From: Emiliania huxleyi CCMP1516
Lineage: Eukaryota > Haptophyta > Isochrysidales > Noelaerhabdaceae
Reading direction: 5' to 3'
Assembly: GCF_000372725.1 (NCBI RefSeq)
Contig: NW_005194878.1
Span: 71,389-135,388, forward strand
DNA: 64,000 bases
Positions within the stretch are counted from its first letter, which is position 1. Every line of letters starts with the position of its first letter. This document shows, one piece after another, positions 49,901 through 60,761 of the stretch. The notes beneath the pieces were generated by a model, which searched no databases, had not been told where the DNA came from, and was given only the letters and a program-made list of their open reading frames with translations. A program made the position numbers and the translations under genes.

Positions 49901-52300
49901 CTCCGCCTCGTCGGAGGCCAGCTCCTTGCTCTGAGCTCCGCGCTCCTTTGCGGCAGCCGCCCGCCGCTTCTTCTCGGAGGTGTAGGCCTGGTACGCCTCC
50001 AGCTGCTCATCGTACCTCGCATTGGCGGGCAGCGAGCGCGCGTGCGCCTTGGCGAGGTCGGCAAACTGCTGCTTGAGCGCAGGGAGGGCGGCGCCATCCT
50101 CCGGGAAGCCGTCGAGCGCCTGGATTCGCGCCTAGAGCCCGCCGACGCGAAAATCGGTCGTCCGTCCCCTGTGCGGACTGCTAAGATCGAATCTCACCTG
50201 TGAATACAACTACTCGGGAGTGACGCGTTCGCCAGGTGTTGGTGTGTCTCTCTTTTGGGGCGCTAGTAACGAGAACGACTGTACAATGCACCACCTTACT
50301 AAGGATATGATGCACTCATTCTCTCATGCGAAGCCTAGACGCCCTAGTGCTAGTCGTGTCAAGCTACACCCTATCTACCTAACAATCTACACTACCCTAT
50401 CTACACTAGCTACTTCTACTACGCGCGGGGCGCACCTTGACATGGTCGATCGCCTTCATGCCTGCCGGCGTCTTGCCGAGCTCCACGAGGTCGACTAGCT
50501 TCGGGCACTGGACCGCGATCAGCTCGGCCGAGTCCTGCTCCGTCTTCTTCGGCCGCCTGCAGAGCGTCTTGATCGCCTCGACCGACCACTTGAACCAGTT
50601 CTTCTGCACGTGCCAAAGATCGCCCTGCACGCGCTTCCCCGACTCGAGCGTGGGGCGCACGAGCTCTCGCGACCCATCCATCACGATGGTGCGGTAGCCC
50701 AAAACGCGCGTGTGGCGCAGCAGCGCGAAGAAGCAGAGCGGCTCGAGCCCCTGCGGTGCGAGGGCAGTTGTGTGAGATGGTGACCTAGTGAGGCGGGCAG
50801 CGACAGTCATGGGGCGCAGGCTGCGAGGGGGGGAGGCGCCTTGGAGTGGGTGGCGCCAGGGTCAGTCAGCCTCTTGTGGACGACCGCGACGATGGCAGTG
50901 TCAGCAGCGTGCGCGGTCATCGTGCAGCCTTTGGCGTTGCGGGGCGACGTGTAGCCGGCGTCCACGCTGATGTAGTCCGAGTCGCCGCGCGCGACATTGC
51001 GCTCGTGCGCCTCGGCCATCGACCGCTCGGCCTGCTGCGCCCAGATCGGCTCCACCTCCGCCTTGAAGCGGTAGTGGTCGGTCGTGCTCGGCGCGCGCAT
51101 GCCGAGGAGCGAGCAGAACCCCGCGAACCGGCTGTGCGAGATGGCGTTGCTGACCAGGCCGTAGTTGACCTTCGTGTTGAGCACGTAGTCGTCGCCGTGC
51201 ATCGCCTCGGAGGTCTCGAGGGCGGGCATGTTGCAGTCGCCCGTGCACGTAAACGACCAGGACCCGCACAGAGCCACCTGACCCGGGGACAGTAGGAGTG
51301 CTAGTGGGCTGCCATGCAGCGCGATTGGTGTGTGTATGGCAGGCTGAAATGTGAGCGGCGGGCTGGGGAGAGAGTGCCTGGCGGGAGAGCTGCTTCACGT
51401 ACGCAAGCTTGCCGCCGCACTTCTGGCACACGGTGTGGTCGCAGATCCACTGCGTCACCTGATTGCGCTGCATGCGCGGGGAGCGTGCCGTCAGCGTGTG
51501 TCTGACGATCTGGCCTACCCTCTCTCGCGCGCGCGCCTGGGCGAGAGCAACCTCCTGCGGTGCCAGCCGCTCGTTGCCGCGCGAGGTGAAGCGCTTCCGC
51601 CTCCAGGATGCGACCATCCGGCGAACCCGGTCACGCAGCACCGCACGCTTCAGAGCCGGGAACTCGGGCTTCGGGCTCCGGCCGCGCTTCCGCGCGGCTC
51701 CGCAGGCCAGCTGCTTGATGGCCGCCTCGCGCGGCGCATTCATCGGCGGCTGCGGGTTGGGCTGAGCGGCGCGGCCGGCGCGGCGCTTGACGCTCGCCAG
51801 CATCGCCGAGAGAGACGCGTTCGAGCCCTTTGGAGGGGGCTCGCCTTGCGGCGGGGCCGCCCGCTCTTTCCACTCGGCAACGCCGCCCATGAAGGCCAAC
51901 ACCTGCAGGAGCATTGAGCCGATGCGCGTCTTGCCGTTGCAGTCATTGATGCCGTACTTCTTGGCGATCTTCGGGTTCTCGCGCAGCCAGGCCGCAACGG
52001 CGAGCTCCTCGTCCGACGCTCTGACCCGGTGCATGTCTTCACCCCCCTTGGCAGTGCGCCCGCTGCAGCCGCCTCTGCCGCCACCGCCGCCACCACCACC
52101 GCAGCCGCCTGCAGCTGCACTCTCGCCGCCGTCCTCTAAGAGCTGGACGAGCAGATTCACTCCGTTCATCTCTCGCAACGGGCGTCTGCGATCGGGCGCC
52201 GCCGAGGGGCCCGACGCGGCGCTCGACGCGCTTGACATGCACGCGGCTGGTAGCTCCGCTTGCGGTATTGCGGTACCGTAAACCGGGGCATTTCAAATAG
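46900..52300 (-). mobile_element. Putative DNA transposon carrying a transposase-OTU gene
   Basis: The 4.8-kb coding sequence at 46976-52238 has the layout of a large eukaryotic DNA transposon with one giant gene. Terminal inverted repeats and a target duplication could not be recognised by eye, so the limits given are only approximate. Confidence 0.5.
46976..52238 (-). CDS. Kolobok/Zisupton-like DDE transposase fused to OTU cysteine protease
   Basis: Four minus-strand exons, 52238-51378, 51277-50840, 50750-50436 and 50131-46976, join with every intron in phase 0 (donors GC, GC, GT), giving 1,589 residues. Order: Gly-rich leader; basic region; Zn finger (CDHTVCQKCGGKLAYV, then CTGDCNM); the DDE-like core SDYISVDAGYTSPRNAKG, GYRTIVMDGSRELVRP and GDLWHVQKNWFKW, which resembles Kolobok-type transposases (D, D, H/D in WH); a long helical region; a second Zn ribbon (CPRCTEML...CAACRGVF); another Cys cluster (CLHNVVGCCGLPHVGG, CPDCEEE); a Pro/Met-rich linker; and a C-terminal OTU peptidase with ANGDGNCAQRSV (catalytic Asp/Cys) and VEFGAVHYSPF (His). 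It would cut and paste DNA; the OTU part may remove ubiquitin from host factors. That last role is inference. The frame is intact throughout, so it may be recent. Confidence 0.82.
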
Positions 52301-52423
52301 GAAGTCTGCATAGGCCTGCAGGGCATCTTTAAGCACAAGAGAAAAAGTAATCGCGCTGCAGTCGGCTAAGGGCAGGCTAAGGGTGACGGCAGGACATCAT
52401 CGAGGACGAGAGGCAGCACCGAA

Positions 52424-53702
52424 ATGGCCACCGCTCTCATCGACTCCTCCTTCCCCGCCATCAGCAGCCTTCTCGAGGCGGCGCCGTCCGTAGCCGGCAC
52501 CGCTTGCGCGTCGTACATGAAGGCCGCGACCGCCCTCATGGCTGCGCGGCTCGGCCTGGTCGAGCGGAGCGTGACGGTCGACGGGCTGCCGTGGACTTAC
52601 CTCGAGCGGCCGGCGGTCGGCGTGAGCACCGCCGGCGGCCGGACCACCATCCTACTCCACGGCATGTCGATGTCGCTGCACGAGTTCATCCCGTGCGCTC
52701 ACGCGCTCCGGTCGCTGCCGGGCCGGCTGCTGCTGCTGCCGTACCTGGGGCACGACGACGACGCGCGGCCGCTCCCGGACGGCCGCCTCAAGAGGCACCC
52801 CGACGTGGACGAGGGGACCGCATGGATGCTCAAGCTGATTGAGGCGCTCGGCGTGGCCGACTACAACCTCGTCGGCTACTCCCTCGGCGGCTCCACCGCC
52901 CTCGCCCTCGCCGCACACAGCCACGGGATCCGCCGGATCGTCTGCCTCAACCCGGGCTTTGCAGAGGCTGTCGGCGACGCCGAGGCGCGCGTCCGCCTGT
53001 GCGAGGTCTACGCGTATACCGACGCGCCCTCCGCGCGCCGCTGTACGAGCTCTGCTGAGTAGTTAATTACCGAGGACGAATGAATGAATTAAGTAGGCGC
53101 CCTCCGCGCGCCGCTTCGTCGACGAGTGCCTCACGCCCGCGGACAAGGGCTACGCGGTGCAGGGCTGGGTCGGCGAGCTCTTCCAGCGGGCGATGCCGAT
53201 GCCGGCGTACCTTCGCACGATGTACGAGGGGATGATGGCGTCGTACGACGACCACCTCACCTCGAAATGGGTGCCCGCGCTGCTTCGGAGAGGACCCGGT
53301 CGCGCGCCGCCCGTGCTGTGCATCGCTTCGGAGGGCGACCGAGTGATCCGGCACGACGCCGTGCGGCGGTTGTGCGAAGAGTGGGCGGCCGCGGGCCTCG
53401 ACGTCTCCTTTCTCTCGCAGCCGGGCTACGGGCACTGGTTCTCCGACAAGGGCTCGAGCCTCGTCAAGTTTTGGTCGTACTTCGAGGCGACCGCGCCGGC
53501 GGTGCTCGACTTTCTCGCCCCTCGCCCGCGGGCGGTGCCGCGCCGGCCGCCCGCCGCATATCCCGCCTCAGAGTACCCCGCCTCGGACTGCCCCGCCCCG
53601 GACCCACTGACTCGCCACTCTGCAATGCGGACGCGCTCGGCGGGGGCGGCGGGGGCACGCTCGCCGGTCGGCCGAAAGACGCAAGGCAGCAGCCGAGCCT
53701 AG
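52424..53702 (+). CDS. Alpha/beta-hydrolase
   Basis: Exons 52424-53023 and 53097-53702 give 401 residues. TTILLHGMSMS is the oxyanion-hole region, LVGYSLGG the nucleophile elbow (GxSxG, Ser), ASEGDRVIRH the acid loop and GYGHWF the catalytic His, so the triad is complete. Likely an esterase or lipase-like enzyme; substrate unknown. The N-terminal 30 residues are Ala/Ser-rich and could target an organelle. The C-terminal ~60 residues are low-complexity Pro/Ala/Arg. The single intron is only 73 bp, begins with GC and is bounded by a perfect 19-bp direct repeat, one copy of which is coding. Confidence 0.85.
53024..53115. repeat. 73-bp GC-AG intron with 19-bp flanking direct repeat
   Basis: GCGCCCTCCGCGCGCCGCT occurs at 53024-53042 and 53097-53115. 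Removing one copy plus the sequence between restores the frame. The arrangement is that of an inserted intron with target-site duplication, or of an intron made by tandem duplication. Confidence 0.85.
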
Positions 53703-53737
53703 AAGCGGAAGACGTTGGTTTGGACGAGTCCAACCTG

Positions 53738-53815
53738 TCTTCACACCGCGTCTTCACACCGCGTCTTCACACCGCGTCTTCACACCGCGTCTTCACACCG
53801 CGTCTTCACACCGCG
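53738..53815. repeat. TCTTCACACCGCG 13-bp minisatellite
   Basis: Six perfect head-to-tail copies just past the hydrolase stop codon, without spacers. Confidence 0.95.
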
Positions 53816-54361
53816 TCTCCACCCGCGGCAGGCAGCCAAGCGGCCGAGCCTCGACCAGCCGACCCGCCAGAGCGACCGAGCGAGCTGTCCGCCCGAGCTA
53901 CCTTCTTGAGCTGACCGCCGCACACCCGGCGAGGTCGACGGCGGGGAGAGCCCCGCTCTCGCCGCTCTCGAAGAAAGCTCGGGTCGTGGTCGTGAGAGGT
54001 GTTGCGTGCGGGTGCGGCCTCGGCCGCGAGCCTCGGCCCGTTTCTCCGCTTGTACAACAACGAGGCTTCGCGTCTCATTCATTCGCTGTGACCGCTCGCC
54101 TGGCGGCGCCAGGGCGGCGCAGAGCGTTAGCCTGGTGCTTGTGAGTTATGTGGGCGAGGGTGTGTGGCCCTGTGCTGTCAACACCGAACGCGGGGATCGG
54201 GGGGTTTTGTCGTTAGCTGTGGGGGCGGGGGTCGAGGCGCTGGACTGGGCTTGGGCCCGTTTCGTCGTCGTTTCTTTGCCTGTCGCGCGAATCGTCGTGC
54301 TGTGCGACCGCCTTTTGTTCTAGTAACATTCTTAAATGATAAATAAAAACCGACAATTCAC
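53816..54361. other. Intergenic, no supported gene
   Basis: Frames are short and Arg/Ser-rich. Nothing is recognised. Confidence 0.5.
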
Positions 54362-54630
54362 TACTGTGAGACGGGTAAAAAGGAACAGGTCTCCGATCTT
54401 TGTGCAGGGATTCTTGTTGTCCACAAGAAAGTTCCTTTAGTTAGAGCCTTAGTTAGTTAGGAAGGTGAAGAACAGCCAGGCTCGGACTGGACACCAACGC
54501 GGTATGGGTGGACGCTGGACAGATGATGACGACACGCACGAGCGACACACAGACACAAACAAGCTCACAAGACATACGGCCAGCTGGCTGCCACACACCC
54601 TGAGTTGGCGTACACATAACTCAGGGCCAC
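54362..54630. repeat. Dispersed repeat, copy B
   Basis: TACTGTGAGACGGGTAAAAA followed by the 169-bp block at 54462-54630, same orientation as copy A 11 kb upstream and without its ~200-bp insert. The shared left edge is AAATAAAAAC(C/G)GACA. Confidence 0.8.
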
Positions 54631-55651
54631 GGGTACAAAGAGGGGTACCCGGACGCCGGAGAATCCCCAGCTGCGGAAACGTAGTGTCGCTCAAGAGGTG
54701 CGATACTGCGGGGCCGGGGGAGTGTAAGGTGCCTATATGGGCTTCCAGTATCGGACCTTCAAGACATGCGCTTTTGGCCGGTGGCCTCCTCGGATACCAA
54801 CCTCACTCGGAACAACCTCACCCCAAGCACAACCCAACCTAACACGAAACAAACTCACAAAAAGCACACGATTCTTCAAGTTGGGCCCTCGGCCTGTAGT
54901 TTTTCAATTCTTTTCCAGTATAGTTCTTTTCCTGGCTTGCAAGGGACACAGGGTACAGCAACAACAAAGGGTCAATTCACAGCCACAACTGTGAACGGTG
55001 ACTCGAAGATTCACCACTCTTCTGTGTCGTCAGTCAGGCAATCATGGCACTCTCCTCGTCCGCTCGCGCGTGCCGCGCCGCATTGCGCCCGACTATGCCG
55101 CCGCGAGCTGCACGCCTAGACCCCCGCGACGCCTATTGCTCACGATATCCGCCGCACCTCCTCACCACCCCCACCGCGCGATGCGCCCTCGTTCGCCGCG
55201 CGAGCGGCTGACCCCCCTCGGCCTCGCACCGCCTGCCTACTCCCGCTCGCAGGTACAGCCGCTGCCATCGAGGAGGTCGCGAGACGCGTCCGCTGCTGCC
55301 CATTCCCCACCCTTGTCCCGCGCGACCGCCCTCCCTCTCTTCTGGCAAGAGAGCGACCCGCTCTCGCTTGCTCCAGTCCGCGCGCCGAGGACGCGAGAGC
55401 TCGACGCTCACGCCGCGACGTGTTGCCCGTAGGCGCGGCTCTCCTCTCTCCGGCTCGCTCTGTCTTCCCATTCAGCATGCCCTTGAGCAGCACCTTGTGC
55501 ACAGCCTCATACACACCCCATGTCCATGTACCAATATACCCCCAATCATCTCCACAGTGTTTTTTGACCCTCGTTCACATGGCCGTGATGCCATAGACTC
55601 GTTCCTCACTTCCCGTCTTACTTTCCTCCATAGGAACTCATTCGACCGCCT
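54631..55651. other. Intergenic, no supported gene
   Basis: Contains CAATTCTTTTCC near 54905 (one mismatch to the recurrent motif). Longer frames at 54998-55514 on both strands are mirrored Arg/Ser/Pro-rich sequences without a domain. Confidence 0.45.
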
Positions 55652-58600
55652 ATGCTCGACAAGCTCAAACTCGAGTTCGTGCCGGCCGACGGTAATCGGC
55701 TCGCTATCAAGATCTCTCCACCTCCGCCGCCGCCGCGTGCCGACAAGCAGGCGCGTGTTTGCGCGCAGTGAAACTGCGCTCCCACGAGACCTTCAAGACT
55801 TATCCTCTCGCCCTCTGGCTGTCACAGGCGTCGCTGGCGGGCAACACGACCGCTGTCGGAGCCAAGGCCGCCAGCATCCAGCCCAAGGGCGAGCCCGTTT
55901 CGCTCGAGGACGGCATCCAGCCCAAGGGCGAGCCCGTTTCGCTCCAGTCCGAGAGCAAGCAGCCCGCTTCGCTTGAGGACGTCGGCGTCGTGTTTGCGTC
56001 GTCGGCACGCGCTTCGCTCGACTCCTGCGCCGAGGCCTCACGGCGCCTCACGTACACCATCGCCGATCCGTCGCCGCTCTCGTCCGTCGACGCTGCCGGA
56101 GGCAAGGCCGACGGCATCTCGTCCGAGAGCGGGCCCGCGTTGCTCAAGGACGTCATCGGCGACGGCGGCGGGACGCCCGTCGCGTCCGAGGGCGAGTCTG
56201 CGCCGATGGCTCCCGTGCTCCTCGAAGACGAGGTGCGTGCGCACGCCCGGATCAACATAATCCGTGCGACCTCCAAGCCTCCAAACAACCTGCGTAGCTC
56301 CCTCGGCCACAGGCGTGCGGCACCAAGGTAGCCCTCGCGAAGGACATCCCCGTGGCAGAGTCTGGCGCGGAGGCCTCCCTCAAGGAGGTCCTTAAGAAGG
56401 ACCTGACCGCGTTCGACTCTGCCAAGGCCGTGTCTGCCGCCCACGAGCCGAGCGCTTTCGCCGACTGGACGACCCCGTCGAACCCGCGCCGCAACAACGG
56501 GCGCGAGGGTGAGGCCAAGGAGTCTCCAGAGGAGAGGCTCGCCACGGCGGTGAGTTTCTCTCAGCGCGTGCACACACCTCACGGGTGTAGCGGGAGTCCC
56601 ACGGGCGGTTCTCCTATCGGCCCTTTGCCTCTCGCACATGCGCAGGGCATCGACGAGTGGAAGACCGGCAAGGGCGAGCCCAACCTGGTCGACTGCTCCA
56701 AGAGCACCACCCCAATCGACCCACCGACGGCCCCCAGCGGCGTCACCAAAGAAGATCCGGCTCTCGAGCCGGCGGCGGCCGGCGACGCGCCGCTGCCGTC
56801 GATGAAGGAGTTCCCGGCGGCGCGCACCTCGCATTCTGCGCCGTGCGTCTGCCGACCCACCCCTTGACCCCACACCTCTTTCATTGCGTAGGGCGACGCC
56901 GACCGGACCGTCTCGGCCAAGGAGTCTCCGGGGGTGAAGCTCGCCACGGCGCCGATCGTCTCGCACGCTTCGGTGCACGCGCAGAACTATTGACGCACCC
57001 ACCGCTTGCGCGTGCGCAGGGCATCTCCGGCTGGACCAACCCGTCGAAACTGCGCCGCAAGAAGGCGCGCAAGGGCTCGTCCGCCCGGGTCGGCCGCGTC
57101 GAGAACGTCTCCCGGGTCGGCGGCAAGAACCGGTTCGGGGCCCTGCTCGGAACGAACGGCGACGAGGACGTCGGTGGCGGCGGCAAGGTGGCCCACAAGG
57201 CGCGGCCGCCACGCGGCTCCACGCCGCCGACCACGGACTCGGTGCGCGCCGCCTGCACACAAATGCGGCCTCGGCCCCCGTTTGCCGCGCACACGGCCAG
57301 TCTCGCGCCCTCCTGTTCAGGGCATGGTCGAGACGACCACAGTTCCCACGCTGGACAGCTCCGTCTCTGCCTCCGGCCGGTTCTCGTGGCCCAAGCTCTG
57401 CCCGTCCTACAACTTGCTCCGGCTCTTTGCCATCCTCGCGCTGATCTGCCTCGGAGCCGCGTTTGCGCACTCCTCGCACTCTGCCACTTCCGCGCTTCTC
57501 TCCTCGCAGCGGTACGACTCCCCGTGGCCGACATCGCCTCCCGCAGCCGTCGCAAAGCCGTTCACGCCGGCATCGCCCAACGGCTTCTGCGAGGTTGGCG
57601 GCAACGACACCAGCTCGTTTGCAGCCATCGTATCGTCGGACAGCGCGCCCGCCAACCACCCGGTGCGCGCTCGCTCGCGCGTGCTAGTATCCGCGCCGCG
57701 CAAGCTCGTGACGAACAGCCCGCGCGCTGTTCAGGGCGGGCACGAGGACGGGCGCTCGTGGGAAGCACTGATGGACGAGATCGGCGAGGCGGCAGCGCGG
57801 GCTACTTCAAGAGCTTCAACTGTCGCCGCGAGCTGTACGCTGCGCTAGGCTCGAACCGGCCCTTCATCCCGATCCAGGAGGCTGACGTCGACAAGGGCGG
57901 CGCCTCGATCGAGGCGCTGAAGGCAGAGTGCCGCGAGCACTGCGTCGAGACCGCCCCGCCGGCCTACCCGTCCTACAGCGGGCCAGGCGAGATGCTCGCG
58001 CGCGTGTTTGAGGCGACGATGCCGATTGTGTGGGTGCGGGTGAACGCTTTTCAGCTCGAGTCGCTCAAGGCTGTCGCGCTGCGCATGTTGCTGCACTCTC
58101 CTTACTACGCGAGCCGCCCGGCCGAGCTCGCTGGAGGAGTGATGGTCCCTCGCCAGCCGGGGCCCTGTGCCTTCAGCGGCCCCGTCACCATCCTCGTGTG
58201 CCGCGACAACGAGGGCGCCGTCGGCATTGCAAGTGACCTCGAGACGGCGGCGAGGGAGGGGCGCGGTTCTACCGCCAGCGCCGAGGCGGTCGCGATCCGC
58301 GATGCGGAGGAGGCGCTCGAGGGAGTCAACGCGGCCCCGCTCTCCGGGCACGTAGTGTTTCTGCTCTACCTGAACGATAAGACCTTCCTGGACGCCGGCG
58401 GCGCCGTCGCGCGCCTCGTGCAAGCGGCGATGGACCGGCGCATCGCGATCGCCATGGTCCACGAGCAGGACCCTACCTGCGGCGGCGTTCCGTTCCGCAA
58501 CTTTTTCCAGCAGACGCCGCAGGTGCTGCTGCAGCCGCCGTACAAGCTCTTTGACACGGTGGCGGTGCCGCTCTACCCGGCTCCGGAGCACCGCACGGTG

Positions 58601-58756
58601 AGCCGCCGCCTCGTTCTGAGCAGCATGGGAGCGGTGCCGTGCGACGCGGGGCCGCTCCAGCGGCGGTGGGAGCTCCTCCGCCGCCGCATAGCGGTGGCGC
58701 GCCTCGTGCGGCGGCGCCCCGCCGAGCCGCGCCAGCAGCCTGTAGTCCAGCCGTAG
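55652..58756 (+). CDS. Membrane protein with C-terminal TIR-like domains
   Basis: Proposed exons: 55652-55691 (MLDKLKLEFVPAD), 55769-56232, 56328-56549, 56646-56819, 56892-56957, 57020-57241 and 57321-58756. Introns are mostly GT-AG; that at 56820 is GC. The N-terminal half is acidic, disordered and contains a duplicated KGEPVSLEDGIQP unit. Then comes a basic patch (PSKLRRKKARKGSSARVGR) and one transmembrane helix (NLLRLFAILALICLGAAFAH). The C-terminal half has two TIR-like blocks: YFKSFNCRRELYAALGSNRP with IPIQEADVDKGG, and HVVFLLYLNDKTFLDAGGAV with AMVHEQDPTCGGVPFRNFF and AVPLYPAPEHRTVSRR. TIR folds mediate signalling or cleave NAD+; which applies here is unknown. A one-base break near 57790 interrupts the frame at the start of the first block. 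The 5' exons are less certain than the 3' part. Confidence 0.62.
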
Positions 58757-59370
58757 GACGTGTTTGGCGATACCTCGCGCGCCCGAGCGTGCGCGCGCCG
58801 CGCCGGGATGTAGGTGGCGCCGATGTCCCTGTGCGCACGTTAGTTGCCCTGTCCCAGACTTTCGAAAGTTGCGGTGGCCCGGCGAAAGGCCAAATTCGAC
58901 GAAAGTTGGTAGAGCGGGGCTCGAGCCTCGGGCTACTATTCACGCTAGAGGGAGCGGACCGTGAGTTGAGGAAATCGGAGGACGCGACCCCCTTCGCCAC
59001 AGACGGTCCCGCGCCTCGCCGCTAAGACGGGTATACGACCGCGGCTCGTGTGCGTGTACCCGTCTTTGTCCGGAGTGAAAAGTCCAACGCGCTCGTCGGT
59101 GACGGCGTCCTCCAACCTGCGCCGCGCTCGGCGAACCTCGACAGCGCTTTCGGTGGCATGCAGCTCTTTGCGACAGAAGCCTGGAGAGCAGCTCCTCTGC
59201 TGCTCACACACTCTGCACAGTTGACACAGCCTACTGTGCGGCTGCCACAGCTGTCACAGCGATGGGCTCGCCCTCACTGGCCCTCAGTCACTTGTGCTGC
59301 GGCTTGTGTGAGCGACACTGCTCGGCGACTGCCGGCACACTGTGAGACCATGGGTGTGAGGTGAAACCAC
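58757..59370. other. Intergenic, no supported gene
   Basis: No domain-bearing frame; CACAG-rich stretch at about 59210-59260. Confidence 0.5.
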
Positions 59371-59613
59371 GCTACCAGCGCTTGGTCACATCAGCCCCGA
59401 GGTCAGATCCTTCTACTCTGTTGATGACAAGACTTGTCTACTGGCTAAAGCCGAGCAGGAGGGCCCAGCGCACAACCCGTGGTCAACTCAGGGTCCACAC
59501 CCCGTACCAGCGCTTGGCCACATTGGCCCTGTGAGGTCAGATCCTTCTCCTCTGTTGATGGTAACACTTGTCTACTCGCTGGAGCCGAGCAGGAGGGCCC
59601 GGCGCCTAACCCC
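59371..59613. repeat. ~112-bp direct repeat, two copies
   Basis: TACCAGCGCTTGGTCACAT (from about 59372) and TACCAGCGCTTGGCCACAT (from about 59505) begin two blocks that both run through GAGGTCAGATCCTTCT and end GAGCAGGAGGGCCC. Copies are roughly 90% alike by eye. Confidence 0.75.
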
Positions 59614-59815
59614 TTGGGGAAAATTCCCCTTTTCAAAAGGGGCCGGGTGGGAAAAGGGAAAAAATTTTTTTCCGGAAAAGGGGGGGCCCCCCTTTTTTGG
59701 GTCCCCCCCCGGCCCCCTAAAGCCAGGGGGGGCCCCCCCCCCCCCCCCCCCCAGAAGAAGCGTTTTGTTGTTGGGGGGGTGGGGACCCCCCCCCCCCCCC
59801 CCCCCAGCAGCGCTC
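59614..59815. other. Probable low-quality read sequence (assembly artefact)
   Basis: Runs such as CCCCTTGGGGAAAATTCCCC, AAAAAATTTTTTT, GGGGGGGCCCCCC and C16-C19 follow each other with almost no unique sequence, as at the unreadable end of a capillary read. Treat bases as unreliable. Confidence 0.6.
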
Positions 59816-60309
59816 TGCCTGTGGGGGGTGCTGGCATCTCTGTACAGACAGCAGCTGTAAGTAGCATGCGTTCGAGTCGCGAGAATTTATGGTCGGCATC
59901 AAAATCAGTGGTCTCACCGGCGGGGCCTCCTACAGCCAACCGGGCGGTGCGGGGCACGCCAGCCTCTCTTCTACGCCTCTCGTGCCTCGCGGCGCCTCTG
60001 CCCGCCATTGCGGCGACGCGTCGCGGCGGACCTGACAGTTTTGCCGCGACGGGCGCGCGTTTTCGAAAAAAGAAAAGGCGGCGGGGATGACAGCTCAGTC
60101 GATCGATTTGCGACAAGCGAGCGATCCGAGGATCGAGCGGGTGGGCGATAGGCTAGGGAGATCAGCGCTGATCGATCAACGTCAGCGAGACGCCCGAGTG
60201 AGTGGCTCACTATACGCGCCTATGTGTGTGGTAGTACAAGATAGACTCACCATGGTCACAAGTCTTTAGTAAAACGCCAGCACTCGACACGACGAAGGTG
60301 TATTGGGCT
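59816..60309. other. Intergenic, no supported gene
   Basis: Ordinary sequence between two suspect blocks; no gene. Confidence 0.45.
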
Positions 60310-60510
60310 CGAAGGCGGGGGGAACCAAACCCCTTGGGGGGGTTCCCGTTCAAACCCAATCTAAGGGGCCGGAAGGGGGGCCGCCGGGAGGCGGAAGCTG
60401 GGTCCAGTGGCAGTGCGTTTTGTTGTGGGGGGGTCGGACCCCCCCCCCCCCCCAGCAGCAGCGCTGCTGGGGGGGTCGGGACCCCCCCCCCCCCCCTCCC
60501 CCCAGCAGCA
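60310..60510. other. Second probable low-quality read sequence
   Basis: Same texture as 59614-59815 (AACCCCTTGGGGGGGTTCCC, long C and G runs, repeated CCCCAGCAGC joints). Confidence 0.55.
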
Positions 60511-60761
60511 GGGACGGGCTTAGAAGTGCAGGGGTGGTACTGAGCAATGACCAATGTGCCTTGTGCGGCCGCGCTCTAAAGCCGTACCGTACGTCTGAGC
60601 CCCATTGATGACTGAGGTTTGAGCGAATTGCGGGACAGCCGGGTTACTTTAGTTAGAGCAGCGGAACAGACAGGACGAGCGAGGATGAGTCCGCTCTCCT
60701 TCCCCATACACGCACACCATCGGAGAGGGGTAAGGCCTTGGTCCTGCTAGCAAAATTATGC

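Noticed and set aside
53738-53815. CRISPR-like array
   Set aside because: The 13-bp copies are directly adjacent with no spacers, and the genome is eukaryotic.
54998-55514. Frames of 112-144 codons on both strands
   Set aside because: Overlapping, mirrored and low in information; neither strand has a recognisable domain.
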